64,000 nt of DNA from Streptacidiphilus neutrinimicus. Its GTDB lineage: Bacteria; Actinomycetota; Actinomycetes; Streptomycetales; Streptomycetaceae. The stretch's first letter is position 1, and each line of letters begins with the position of its first letter. Made by a program: the position numbers and the translations under genes. Shown here in pieces: positions 9,819 through 17,772 of the stretch. Under the pieces are notes generated by a model. That model was not told where the DNA came from and ran no database searches. It was given only the letters and a program-made list of their open reading frames with translations. The stretch spans positions 53,851 to 117,850 of the forward strand of contig NZ_BBPO01000016.1 in NCBI RefSeq assembly GCF_000787815.1. Reading direction: 5' to 3'.

Positions 9819-11657
9819 CTACTTGAGGGCCACACCGCCCGAGTTGTCGTAGGCGATCGTCTTCCTGATCAGGTTTCCGCCGTCGGTCTCGACCGAGGTC
9901 TGTTCCTGCTGTCCTGGACCGAACAGCAGACCGGCGATGTGCGCGTTGGCCACCTGGTCCATGTGCGCGAAGAACCAGTCCACCTTGTCGTCCTGGTAGT
10001 GGTTGAGAGTGTTGTTCTGCGCCATGTTGCCCACGGGGATCTGCCACAGGACCACCGGCTTGCCCACGGACTCGGCCATCGTCTTGTAGAACGCCAGCTG
10101 GGCGGCGGCCTTCTGGTCGTTCCAGAACTTGTCGAGGCCACCGTGGGCGGGCTGCGCGTACCAGCCCGCGTCACGGTCCGACACGTCCGTGGCCAGGAAG
10201 TCGGCGTTCTGGGCGCCGAGGTGGGCGTAGTCCTTGACGCACTGCGGGGTGTTCTGCTGCCAGTCGAAGCAGGACAGGTGCATACCCACGGCGGTGTTCG
10301 GCGCGTACTTGTGCGCCATCGAGATCAGGCACTGGGCCAGGCCGGCGGCGCTGTTCTGCTGCGATCCGCAGTCCGTCGGGTCCGCGGCCGTGACCTGCGC
10401 GGCCACCTGGCGCGGGTCGCCGAGCGACCGGACGTAGCCCCAGAAGTCGGGCTCGAGGTCGATCATGTCGTGCGAGGTGCCGATCTTCTGGAGGAAGAAG
10501 CGGTAGTCGTTCAGGTACCGGGTGAGCAGGTCGGCCCTGTTGATGGCCTGAACCTCGCCCGGGCCGTCGCCCTGGCCCGCCGCGTCCCCGAGGTCGCGCA
10601 GCGAGTACCACGTCCAGAGCATCTTCTGCGGACGCGGGCTGCCCTTGTACGTCGCCTGGGCCGCCACGCTGTCCCGCCAGGTCACGTAGGTGCCGGGCGC
10701 CGTGGTGCTGCCGTTCCAGCAGCCCCACCAGCCCGACCAACCGTCGTGGCAGCGTGCTGCCGAGTAGTAGTCCGACGAGGGTGCGGGCTGGCTGTGCACA
10801 TAGGCGTACCGCACGTCGAACGGCGCGGCGGCCGCCGAGGCGTCGGACATCGAGCCGCCGATGAGCACCGTGCTGCTGCCCATGAAACGCTTCGCCGAGC
10901 TGCCGCCGCCCGCGGAGGTCGGCGGCGCCGACGTCGGGCGGGTACCGCTCGGCGTGGCGGGCGCGGTGGGTGTGGCGCTGCTGCCGGAGTTCCCCGGGGT
11001 CCCGGTGCCGCTGACGCTGTCGGCCGGGACGAGCTGCCACTGCTGGTTGGCGCCGTTCCAGTCGTGGTACTGGGCGATGTGGCCCCCATCGGCCTTGGAG
11101 CCGAGCGGGACCTCGACCGCCTTGCCGCTGAAGTGGTTGATCAGACGCACGTAGCCGTCCGGCGACTTCTCCAGGTGGAACTGCTGGTTGGCGCCGTTCA
11201 GATCTCGCCACTGCACCAGCTGGGAGCCTTCGGTCTTCGACCATTGGTAATCGTCCAGCACCTTGCCGGAGTTCCGGTTCTGCAGGCGGTAGTTCCCGTC
11301 ACCCGAGTCGATGAACTTCCACTGCTGATTGGTCCCGCCGGTACGGCTCCACTGCACCACCGAAGCACCGTCGTTCGTGGCGTAGCCGAGGTCGTCCAGG
11401 GCCTCGCCGGTGTTGTGGTTGACCAGCACGTACCAGGCGTTCGTGTCCACGGTGTCCGCTGAGGCCGTGTTGATCGCGACCACGGAGCCGCCCACGACCG
11501 CCAGGCTGACGGCCGCCCAGAAACTCCGACGCCGGTACAGCCGAAGGCCGCGACGCGTCTGCCGCTGCCCAGGAAGGAGCGAGCGGAACGACGCGCGACC
11601 ATGGCGGGCGCGGCCGCCGGGCGACGCCTCCGGCGACGTGGATGGGCGAGGGGCCAT
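9819..11657 (-). CDS. Secreted CBM13 protein with unassigned hydrolase-like domain
   Basis: From the ATG at 11657 the product has 612 residues. A GGCTGAAAGAG purine stretch precedes the start. The basic N-terminal region is unusually long (about 45 residues) and is followed by a membrane/signal segment at 46-68. A CBM13 ricin-type domain follows at about 75-215 with QxW repeats (TNQQWKF, NQQFHL, NQQWQL). After a Ser/Thr/Pro linker (220-262) comes a 350-residue domain I cannot place in a family. It contains ARCHDGWSGWWGCWNGST, MIDLEPDFWGYV and VVLWQIPVGNMAQNN, which resemble beta-strand ends of a TIM-barrel glycosidase with a candidate Glu in DLEPD. It shares the promoter element of the xylanase gene, so a plant-glycan target is likely. 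Confidence 0.8.
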   Translation of the reverse strand: MAPRPSTSPEASPGGRARHGRASFRSLLPGQRQTRRGLRLYRRRSFWAAVSLAVVGGSVVAINTASADTVDTNAWYVLVNHNTGEALDDLGYATNDGASVVQWSRTGGTNQQWKFIDSGDGNYRLQNRNSGKVLDDYQWSKTEGSQLVQWRDLNGANQQFHLEKSPDGYVRLINHFSGKAVEVPLGSKADGGHIAQYHDWNGANQQWQLVPADSVSGTGTPGNSGSSATPTAPATPSGTRPTSAPPTSAGGGSSAKRFMGSSTVLIGGSMSDASAAAAPFDVRYAYVHSQPAPSSDYYSAARCHDGWSGWWGCWNGSTTAPGTYVTWRDSVAAQATYKGSPRPQKMLWTWYSLRDLGDAAGQGDGPGEVQAINRADLLTRYLNDYRFFLQKIGTSHDMIDLEPDFWGYVRSLGDPRQVAAQVTAADPTDCGSQQNSAAGLAQCLISMAHKYAPNTAVGMHLSCFDWQQNTPQCVKDYAHLGAQNADFLATDVSDRDAGWYAQPAHGGLDKFWNDQKAAAQLAFYKTMAESVGKPVVLWQIPVGNMAQNNTLNHYQDDKVDWFFAHMDQVANAHIAGLLFGPGQQEQTSVETDGGNLIRKTIAYDNSGGVALK

Positions 11658-11710
11658 GTCGATGCTCTCTTTCAGCCGTGCCTGTGACCAGACCGCTTGT
11701 CCGGACACCA

Positions 11711-11741
11711 CCCAGTTGTCACCGCCCCCGGAAAGGTTGCC
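11711..11741 (-). promoter_or_regulatory. ECF-type promoter element upstream of the CBM13 hydrolase gene
   Basis: On the minus strand, GGCAACC (11735-11741), 16 nt, then CAACTG (11713-11718), about 55 nt before the ATG at 11657. Spacing is identical to the element at 9601 and the flank GGCAACCTT is the same. Confidence 0.6.
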
Positions 11742-12095
11742 CCGACCGCGAAGATTTTTTCGGGTGCCTCGCGCCGGCCCGCGATCACGCCGTCGGGCGG
11801 GGCGGCTGCCGGGGCGAAACTCCGCCGACGGCCCGTCAACCGGTAGACAGTGGGCATCGGGAGCCGTGCGGCCGTCGCCCGGCGCGGCACCGGCCGCACG
11901 GCGGGGAGTTCCGCTCCGGGCGGCGTCCCAGGTGATCGGTGATCGAACCCAGCAGGGGTTTGCTCACCCCGCCGCGCCACAGGAGGCGGGCGTCGCGACA
12001 ACCGGTCGTCCGGGAACCGCCGCCGAATACGGCGGCGAGGGGGAGCACCTCCAGCGGCTGGACCGCAAGGGGCTGAGTACCGTCGCGGGGCGCCC
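11742..12095. other. Intergenic stretch without a recognisable gene
   Basis: This GC-rich region lies between the promoter at 11711 and the regulator remnant at 12096. Its open frames are Arg/Pro/Ala-rich and have no family resemblance. The downstream half may be the eroded remainder of the regulator fragment that follows. Confidence 0.35.
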
Positions 12096-12275
12096 GTCGT
12101 GCCGTCTCACGGCTTCTGGATCTACGACGACGCGCTCGTGATGGTCGAGTCGATCGGCGCCGAGCTGCGCCCGGTCGGCGCCGCCGAGATCGAGCGCTAC
12201 GTGACCGTGTGGACCGCGCTGGAAGGCACCGTCGAGTTCGGGGCCGACGCGCACCGCGTCCTGGCCCATAACCGG
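12096..12275 (+). pseudogene. C-terminal fragment of a DUF5753-type (Scr1-like) regulator
   Basis: The frame reads PVVPSHGFWIYDDALVMVE, SIGAELRPVGAAEIERYVTV and FGADAHRVLA. This is the end of the effector domain attached to many Streptomyces XRE-type helix-turn-helix regulators, where F-x-I/L-Y-D-D, V-E-T-x-x-A-E-L and E-I-x-x-Y recur. No helix-turn-helix domain or usable start is present upstream, and the frame runs past the usual end into unrelated sequence. It is therefore a relic, not a functional regulator of the lectin gene at 12406. Confidence 0.45.
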
Positions 12276-12405
12276 GGGACCGCATCGCAAGCAGGCTCGT
12301 TTCGGGCAGACCCGAATCGTTGGCCCCAACACCAGCCGGCGGCGGATCGTTCTCGGGCAAGGCGCACGCGGACACGCGTTCGCTCAACGTGAAGGGGACT
12401 CGACG

Positions 12406-12951
12406 ATGCTCAAGCTCCGTACCCGGCGGGCCGCCGCGATGGCCGCCGCCACACTCACGCTCGCCGGCGGCGCCATGTTCGCCGCGGCAGGGACCGCCAG
12501 CGCCACCATCGGCTGCACCGGCGGCAGCGGCTGCAACAACCAGACCACCATCTACTTCAACGACACCTTCTACCCGAACTCGAATACCCCCTCCACGATG
12601 GAGTGGCACAGCCCCACCATCACGCTCAAGATGCAGACGGACGGCAACCTTGTCCTGTACTGCGTCGCGGATGGCAGCGCTGTCTGGGCCACAGGCACCA
12701 ACCTGAGCTGGAGCCAGCAGTCGTCCAACTACAGGAAGGTGCAGTTCCAGAGGAACGGCAACATGACCATCTGGAACTTCAACGAGTCCACGGGGTCCCA
12801 GACCCCGGCGTGGAACACCAACACTCCGAACGCCTACGAGGCCATCGTGCAGGTGGATGGCAACTTCGTCATCTACGACGGTTCCGGCAATGCCCTGTGG
12901 AGCTCCGGCACTTACCACAGATGCGGGGGCACGGCGGGCTACTGGGGCTGA
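12406..12951 (+). CDS. Secreted bulb-type (mannose-binding) lectin-like protein
   Basis: The 181-residue product has a signal peptide (residues 1-34, RTRRAAAMAAATLTLAGGAMF...ASA). The mature part is one beta-prism II (B-lectin) domain. The mannose-binding consensus QxDxNxVxY appears as QTDGNLVLY near residue 79 and as QVDGNFVIY near residue 150. A third repeat is degenerate (QRNGNMTIW), so two of three sugar sites look functional. Cysteines at 37, 43, 86 and near the C-terminus could form disulfides. GAAGGGGA lies upstream of the ATG. The role could be glycan adhesion or antagonism, as in lectin-like bacteriocins, but those usually have two domains. Confidence 0.85.
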   Translation: MLKLRTRRAAAMAAATLTLAGGAMFAAAGTASATIGCTGGSGCNNQTTIYFNDTFYPNSNTPSTMEWHSPTITLKMQTDGNLVLYCVADGSAVWATGTNLSWSQQSSNYRKVQFQRNGNMTIWNFNESTGSQTPAWNTNTPNAYEAIVQVDGNFVIYDGSGNALWSSGTYHRCGGTAGYWG

Positions 12952-12973
12952 CCGGCAGCGCAGACAGGGCAGG

Positions 12974-13007
12974 AGGCTCCGACCTCACCGTGGTGACGCC
13001 GGAGCCT
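12974..13007 (+). terminator. Hairpin after the lectin gene
   Basis: AGGCTCCG (12974-12981) pairs with CGGAGCCT (13000-13007), 22 nt after the lectin stop codon, with an 18-nt loop. Confidence 0.55.
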
Positions 13008-13021
13008 GTCGCGACGTTTTG

Positions 13022-13084
13022 TCAGCCACGGACGACGTTCGCGGCCTGCGGACCCTTCTGGCCCTGCTCGACGTCGAACGTCAC
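13022..13084 (-). pseudogene. C-terminal remnant of a cold-shock protein
   Basis: The minus strand encodes VTFDVEQGQKGPQAANVVRG followed by a stop. That is the exact style of the last 20 residues of actinobacterial CspA-type proteins (about 67 residues). Upstream the frame becomes unrelated (SPTACSGRAAP) and the RNA-binding motifs KGFGFI and VFVHF are absent. Only the 3' end of the gene survives. Confidence 0.65.
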
Positions 13085-13183
13085 GGGAGCGGCCCGGCCG
13101 CTGCAAGCAGTCGGGCTGGGCCTGGAGCACGCGGCGTTGAGTTCGCGGCCGTCGTAGACCGGGGCGCGGTGTGGCCGCGGGTG

Positions 13184-13594
13184 CTAGCGGGTGAGCTGCC
13201 GTAGCGCGTCGTCCCAGTCCAGGGTGAAGGATTCTTGTCCTGGGGGAACCAGTCGGTACGTCTGTCCGAGGAAGGCCCGCATGTCATCGGTGGCGATGAC
13301 GAGGATCGCGGAACCGTGGGCGTCGACCAAGTCGAGGGTGATCCAGTCCTGGGTCAGCGGGCGTACGCGTACGGCGCCGAGGCCGGCCGGTTGAGTGATG
13401 CCCTCGGCCAGCAGATCGCGGGCGAATTCCCAGCACTCCGGGGCGGTACACGGGCGCGGAGACACCAGGTGCAGGCTCACCGCGTAGGCGTTGCTGCTGG
13501 TGTAGTCGAGTTCGATCCGGGCGGGCACGCAATGGTCGTCGATCTGCACGGCGGTGATTTGGCACGTCAGTAGGTCTTTGCTCCGGCTCCACAT
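13184..13594 (-). CDS. SsgA-family sporulation/cell division regulator (SALP)
   Basis: The 136-residue protein has the typical length and motifs of SsgA-like proteins, which occur only in morphologically complex actinomycetes and control septum placement and spore maturation. Matches include ARIELDYTSSNAYAVSLHL, CWEFARDLLAEG, GAVRVRPL, WITLDL, AFLGQTYRLVPPGQES and the terminal DWDDALRQLT. The ATG at 13594 is preceded by AGGAGG with 10 nt spacing. The paralogue (SsgA to SsgG) cannot be assigned from sequence alone. It is transcribed alone, after a 250-nt upstream region. Confidence 0.85.
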   Translation of the reverse strand: MWSRSKDLLTCQITAVQIDDHCVPARIELDYTSSNAYAVSLHLVSPRPCTAPECWEFARDLLAEGITQPAGLGAVRVRPLTQDWITLDLVDAHGSAILVIATDDMRAFLGQTYRLVPPGQESFTLDWDDALRQLTR

Positions 13595-13842
13595 GATTGG
13601 GAGGCCTCCTCGAGAGTCCGTCACGGATGATTCGGTGCGAATCCGTGTCTGGATGGGTCGCGGTGGGTCCCGGCGGCGGGAGGGGGATTCGCCCCTTCGG
13701 ATAGTCCGGCACCGCGGGAGGGGCGGAGGGGCGGACGTGGTCGGGCATCCCAGCGCGGGGGGTGAACTGGGGCCCCGGTTCGGTGGCGGGTTCAGGAGGC
13801 GGTGCCAACGCCGCGGTCGAACCGCCGCGGGCGCTTGAGGGG

Positions 13843-14607
13843 TCAGGTGGGGAAGGTCATCAGTGCGATGGGGGCGGTGGTGGGGTGGACCGATCCGCCT
13901 ACGGGTTCGACGGTGATGCCCATGCCCTGGGCCGGGCCGATCGGGCCCTTGAGCAGGACCGTCTGGTTGGCGGCTCCGGGGGCGACCAGGCCGGCGGGGC
14001 GCATCGCTCCCGCGTCGTTGAACCACAGCTGGTAGGTCTTGCCCGAGGGAAGGGCCGGCAGGCCGGTGGTGAGGAACACGGCCCTGTTCTGGCTGCGCGA
14101 GGCGACCACGGCGGCCCGGGCGCCCTGGCCGGCGCCGCCGACGTTGCCGACCACGGTTTCGGCGTCGGACGCCGACAGCACGGCCGCGATCTGCGCCGCT
14201 TGGGCGTCTGTCTGCGCGGCGTGGTGGCGGGCGTCTTGCGCCTGCGTGTACTGCCAGGCGGCGACGCAGCCCAGCCCGACGGCGGCGGCGATGCTCGCGG
14301 CGAGCGCGAAAGCGGTGCCGCGGCTGACCACGGACGCGGAGCGGTGGGGGCGCGGTGCGGGCAGGTCGACCTTGGGCGGCTCCTGCCGTACCTGGGCGAT
14401 GCGGTGCAGCACCTGATGCTTCATCGCCGCGGGCGGAGGCTCCGCGGAGGCGAGGGCCAGGCGGGCGCTAGTGGCCAGGAACTCGCCCACCTCCGCCGAG
14501 CACGCCTCGCAGTTGGTCAGGTGGTCCTCGAACGCGCTGCGCTCGTGGTCCTCGAGCGCGCCGAGCGCGTGCGCTCCGGCGAGCATGTGCAGGTCGGCGC
14601 TGGTCAT
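13843..14607 (-). CDS. rskA: Anti-sigma-K factor RskA
   Basis: The protein has 254 residues. The N-terminal zinc-finger-like anti-sigma domain contains the motif HLTNCEACSAEV (His29, Cys33, Cys36), one transmembrane helix spans about residues 97-118, and the extracellular part is an RskA-type domain (FLTTGLPALPSGKTYQLWF, GPIGPAQGMGITVEP). RskA holds the ECF sigma factor SigK inactive at the membrane until regulated proteolysis. Its start overlaps by ATGA the stop codon of what remains of sigK, so the partner gene at the expected place is a stub. Unless a sigK copy exists elsewhere, this RskA is an orphan. It lies at the end of the ferritin-like/cupredoxin cluster. Confidence 0.9.
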   Translation of the reverse strand: MTSADLHMLAGAHALGALEDHERSAFEDHLTNCEACSAEVGEFLATSARLALASAEPPPAAMKHQVLHRIAQVRQEPPKVDLPAPRPHRSASVVSRGTAFALAASIAAAVGLGCVAAWQYTQAQDARHHAAQTDAQAAQIAAVLSASDAETVVGNVGGAGQGARAAVVASRSQNRAVFLTTGLPALPSGKTYQLWFNDAGAMRPAGLVAPGAANQTVLLKGPIGPAQGMGITVEPVGGSVHPTTAPIALMTFPT

Positions 14608-14672
14608 GCGGTCACCCCCAGGCAGTCGCGCATCCGGATCAGACCGTCGCGCATCCGTGCTTTCATCGTGGC
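14604..14672 (-). pseudogene. sigK 3' stub (ECF sigma factor remnant)
   Basis: Immediately upstream of rskA the minus strand encodes MKARMRDGLIRMRDCLGVTA and a stop that overlaps the rskA start. This is the terminal helix of SigK-type ECF factors, normally preceded by G(T/S)VKTR. Here the sequence before it (RRRAAT) is unrelated, and the cupredoxin gene ends only 35 nt further. About 170 codons, including sigma regions 2 and most of 4, are missing. Confidence 0.7.
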
Positions 14673-14706
14673 CGCACGGCGCCGTTCAGGGACCGGCCGG
14701 TGATCA

Positions 14707-15129
14707 TCAGCGGACCGTCACGGTGCCGTGCATGAACTGGTGGATCGTGCAGATGTAGGAGTAGCTTCCGGGCGTCGTCGGGGCGGTGAAGCTGCCGGTC
14801 GCACCTGCGTCGATGCGCCCGGTGTCGAAGGCGTGGTTGCTGGTGGCCGTCAGGGTGTGGGCGGTGGAGTCGTGGTTGACGACCGTGACCGTCTGCCCAG
14901 GTGCGACGGTCAGTGCCATCGGCTGGTACGCGAAGTTGTCGACGACGATCCGCGCGCTGCCCGTCGCCGTCACTCCGCCCGTCCCTTCGGTGGTGCCAGC
15001 CGCGGGAGGCGAAGGGGACGCGGCGGCGTGCCCGCTGCCGGAACAGGCGCTGAGCACAAGAACGAGAACCGTCGCGGTGACCGCACAGACGGTGCGAAGC
15101 GTGCAGGTGCGAGCATGGCGCTGCGCCAT
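14707..15129 (-). CDS. Lipoprotein cupredoxin (plastocyanin/azurin-like)
   Basis: The 140-residue product has a lipoprotein signal (hydrophobic core 14-26, lipobox LSAC with Cys29) and a short Ser/Pro-rich linker. The cupredoxin domain begins at about residue 55. The copper ligands of a type-1 site are all present: His91 in STAHTLTA, and Cys127, His130 and Met133 in CTIHQFMHG. It should be an extracytoplasmic, membrane-anchored electron carrier. The ATG at 15129 has GGGAG upstream; the in-frame TTG at 15144 is less likely. It lies between two ferritin-like genes and rskA, a grouping common in actinomycetes and usually SigK-linked. Confidence 0.88.
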   Translation of the reverse strand: MAQRHARTCTLRTVCAVTATVLVLVLSACSGSGHAAASPSPPAAGTTEGTGGVTATGSARIVVDNFAYQPMALTVAPGQTVTVVNHDSTAHTLTATSNHAFDTGRIDAGATGSFTAPTTPGSYSYICTIHQFMHGTVTVR

Positions 15130-15253
15130 GGGGAGCACTCCCAAATCGGGTGGTGGAAAGGGGGCCGAGGGGGGTGGTGGGCTGCCGCACTACAGGAAGG
15201 CGGCAGCCACCGGAGGCCGGCTCTGCCCACAGGAGTCCGGCCCGATCTGGGGG

Positions 15254-16093
15254 TTAGACCGTGAGCAGGCTCGGGGAGGCGGCCTCGTCGACGGGCAGGA
15301 AGTCATCCGGGACCGGGTACTGGCCCAGGACGTAGTTGAGGATCGCGGCGTGCATCGCCTCGACCGGCGCGATGGACGCGGCCGTGGCGATCCCGCCCGG
15401 GCTGGTGACGTTGTACGTCGCGAACAGGTACGTCTCCGCGGCCTGCTGTTCCAGCATCAGCGCCAGCTTCGCGACCCCGCCGACGTCCGTGACCGCACCG
15501 AGGGCCTGCAAGGTGGCAGGCTGGTTCGACAGCGGGACGTCGTTGATGGCTGGTTTGCCCGCGCCGGTCAGGACCGCGTTCCAGGCCTTGGCGTGGTCGG
15601 CGTGCTGGCTCATCGCCGTCTGGGCGAAGGTGCCCACCGCCGGCGGGACGGTGCCGAGCTTGCCCGCCCTCGCCGCGGCCAGCGCGGCGGTGTAGGCACC
15701 GACGGCCTGGTTCTCCAGCGCGGTGGCGAGCGCGACGACCTGCAGGTCTCCGGTGTACATGCTCCCCGGCGAGCCGGATCCGGCTCCGCCCGCGGCACCG
15801 CTCGCGCCCGCCGCGGACGTGGTCTTTCCGGAGCTGGAGCAGGCGGCCAGTGCGAACGCGGCCGCGACGCCGCCGGCTCCGAGCAGGAACCGGCGCCGCG
15901 ACGCGGTGCCGGGCAGCGGCGCCTCCCCGCGGGTCTCGGCGGCCCGCTGGTCGCGGATCTGCTCGGTCAGCTCGGCTGCGGAGGCATGCATGGCCGGCAG
16001 GTAGGTCTGGTGGGCCTCGGCCAGGTCCCGGGTGAGTCGGGTGAGCTCGCGCTCGCTGATGGGCAGCTCCCAGCCGCCACGGCTGTCGCTCAC
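15254..16093 (-). CDS. Ferritin-like domain lipoprotein with Tat signal
   Basis: The 279-residue protein has a 65-residue cytoplasmic lead, a twin-arginine motif (SRRRFLLGAGG, residues 66-76) and a lipobox-like LAAC with Cys85, so it is probably exported folded and lipid-anchored. The remainder is a four-helix ferritin-like domain with paired carboxylate/histidine positions: ALENQAVGAY, SQHADHAKAW, LEQQAAETYLFA and PVEAMHAAIL. Family members are thought to bind a di-metal centre, but the activity is unknown. Its start overlaps the upstream ferritin-like gene by 4 nt. Together with the cupredoxin it suggests an extracytoplasmic redox function. Confidence 0.85.
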   Translation of the reverse strand: MSDSRGGWELPISERELTRLTRDLAEAHQTYLPAMHASAAELTEQIRDQRAAETRGEAPLPGTASRRRFLLGAGGVAAAFALAACSSSGKTTSAAGASGAAGGAGSGSPGSMYTGDLQVVALATALENQAVGAYTAALAAARAGKLGTVPPAVGTFAQTAMSQHADHAKAWNAVLTGAGKPAINDVPLSNQPATLQALGAVTDVGGVAKLALMLEQQAAETYLFATYNVTSPGGIATAASIAPVEAMHAAILNYVLGQYPVPDDFLPVDEAASPSLLTV

Positions 16094-16875
16094 GCAACGG
16101 CTCCTTCGTTGATCGGCGACGCGTCCTTGGTCGGGTAGAAGGCGTCGGGGAACCCGACGCTGCCAGCCGCCGCCGGCAGCTTGGCCGGATCCACCGGGAT
16201 GGTGATCAACTGCGGTGCGCCGCCGGCAAGCAGGGCCTGCACGGCCAGCAGCGTGGCACGGTGCTGCGCCTCGACCGGGGCGACGGAGGCGAACAGCTTA
16301 CGCAACTGCGGGTCCGAGACCAGCGCCACGTTCTTGGTGTAGGTCTGCGCCGCCACGTCCTCCAGCGTGATAGCCAGCTTCACCACGTCCGCCGGGCCCT
16401 TGATCGAAGGCAGCATCTGCTTCACGATCGCCGCGTACTTCGGGTCCGGGCTGTTCTGCGCCTTCCCGCCCGCCTGCGTCGCCGCGGCGTTGAACGCCTG
16501 CGCGTGGGCCTGGTGCTGGCTCGTCGTCTTCGCGATGAACGCGGCGACCGTCTTGTTGCCGTCCTTGATGAACGGCAGACCGGCGGCGGTGGTGTAGACG
16601 CTCACCGCCAGGTTCTCGATCGACGCGGCGGTCTGGAGCGCCATCACGTCATCACCGCTGCCGCTCGCGGCCGCCGCGCGCCCGGCACCGAGCAGCACCG
16701 CGCCACCGGCGACGGCGGCCGTCGTGCCCCGCCGCTGCCACCACCGCCGCGGCTCCTGCCCCTGCGCGAAGTCGTCCAGCGCCTCACGGGTGATCCGCAC
16801 CGCATCGCTGTTCAGGTCCTGCGACTGCTCGGTCAGCTCCGCGAGCAACCGGGTGTCGATGTGCTCCTCGCCCAT
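16090..16875 (-). CDS. Ferritin-like domain protein, membrane-anchored
   Basis: The 261-residue protein has an N-terminal charged region (EEHIDTRLLAELTEQSQDL), a short hydrophobic anchor at about 52-70 after WWQRRGTT, and a ferritin-like four-helix domain with SIENLAVSVY, TSQHQAHAQAF, LEDVAAQTY and APVEAQHRATL. It is a paralogue of the downstream gene and overlaps it by ATGA, so the two are co-translated. It is the first gene of the cluster (ferritin-like, ferritin-like, cupredoxin, sigK stub, rskA). The start at 16875 was taken because the ATG one codon upstream adds only a methionine. Confidence 0.85.
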   Translation of the reverse strand: MGEEHIDTRLLAELTEQSQDLNSDAVRITREALDDFAQGQEPRRWWQRRGTTAAVAGGAVLLGAGRAAAASGSGDDVMALQTAASIENLAVSVYTTAAGLPFIKDGNKTVAAFIAKTTSQHQAHAQAFNAAATQAGGKAQNSPDPKYAAIVKQMLPSIKGPADVVKLAITLEDVAAQTYTKNVALVSDPQLRKLFASVAPVEAQHRATLLAVQALLAGGAPQLITIPVDPAKLPAAAGSVGFPDAFYPTKDASPINEGAVA

Positions 16876-17380
16876 CACGCCCCATCTCTCTTCCTTCGCT
16901 GCCCGCTCGTCACGGGCATCTGACCCTCCTTCGGCACCGGCGCCGGGGCGGATGGGTCAGATCCCCCGACAGTGTCCAGAGGCCACCCGTGGGAGTGAGG
17001 CAACGCCCGGTGACTGACGGCTGATGGGAGCCAGCCCCGGTCTCGTGACGCCCCGGGCTCCGTGGCAAGTCACCCCACACTCCGTGACCGCTGCCTCGGG
17101 AAGGCATACGGGACCCCTCCAGGTGTGGGTGCCGGGGGCCCGCAGTCGGCCGCCCGAGAGACTCGCTCAGCGAGGACCAGGCGCACCTTCACACAAGCTT
17201 TCGGCGCAGATGCTGGGCGTGCGAGAGAGATTGGGGCAGGTGAGCGATGGTCATGGACCGCGCGGGTGAAGTCAGCGAGCAGGAGACGGCCAACGCCCGC
17301 TCGGCGGCGAATGGTCCACGTCATGGGTTGCCGGGAACACCAGCACCGGTATCCGACGTATTCGATTCGAAGGACGAAAC
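16876..17380. other. Divergent upstream region of ferritin-like operon and chaplin
   Basis: About 500 nt separate two divergent units. The open frames here are shadows rich in Arg and Pro. The last 60 nt become less GC-rich (GTATCCGACGTATTCGATTCG) just before the chaplin start, consistent with a promoter there, but I cannot identify a -35/-10 pair for BldN or SigK with confidence. Confidence 0.35.
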
Positions 17381-17755
17381 GTGCACAGCATCCGCAAGGC
17401 ACTGGCTCTGATGGCAGTCTCCGGGGCAGCGCTGTTCGGCGCCTCGGGCGTCGCCTCCGCTGACGGGGCGGTCGCCAACGGGGTAGCGGCTAACTCGCCC
17501 GGCTTCCTGTCCGGCAACCTCATCCAGGTCCCGGTCGACATCCCGATCAACCTCTGCGGCAACTCCGTGAACGTGGTCGGCGCGCTGAACCCGGCGTTCG
17601 GCAACCGCTGCTCCAACGGCGAGGAGGGTGTCGAGCACGGCGAGCAGCACCACGGCCTGGACACGGACGGCTCGGCCTGGCACCAGCACATGGGCGGCCA
17701 GGACCAGGCCGGGCGGCAGGAGCAGCGGGGCGACCACAATGACGACTGTGGCTGA
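17381..17755 (+). CDS. Short chaplin with an extra hydrophilic C-terminal tail
   Basis: The 124-residue product has a signal peptide (1-27, ending GVASA). A chaplin domain follows at about 28-78: DGAVANGVAANSPGFLSGN, IQVPVDIPINLCG, NSVNVVGALNPAFGNRC. The two domain cysteines are Cys59 and Cys77. Chaplins assemble into amyloid-like films that let aerial hyphae leave the water surface. Short chaplins normally end right after the second cysteine. Here about 45 residues follow, rich in Glu, Gln, His, Gly and Asp (EHGEQHHGLD, WHQHMGGQDQ), with a third Cys at 123. GTG start with AAGGAC 5 nt upstream. A strong hairpin follows the stop. Confidence 0.9.
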   Translation: MHSIRKALALMAVSGAALFGASGVASADGAVANGVAANSPGFLSGNLIQVPVDIPINLCGNSVNVVGALNPAFGNRCSNGEEGVEHGEQHHGLDTDGSAWHQHMGGQDQAGRQEQRGDHNDDCG

Positions 17756-17772
17756 CGGCCAGGGCTGACCCA

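Noticed and set aside
12640..12665. GGCAACCTT inside the lectin gene as a further promoter copy
   Set aside because: It lies within the coding motif DGNLVLY, and no CAACTG follows at 16 nt.
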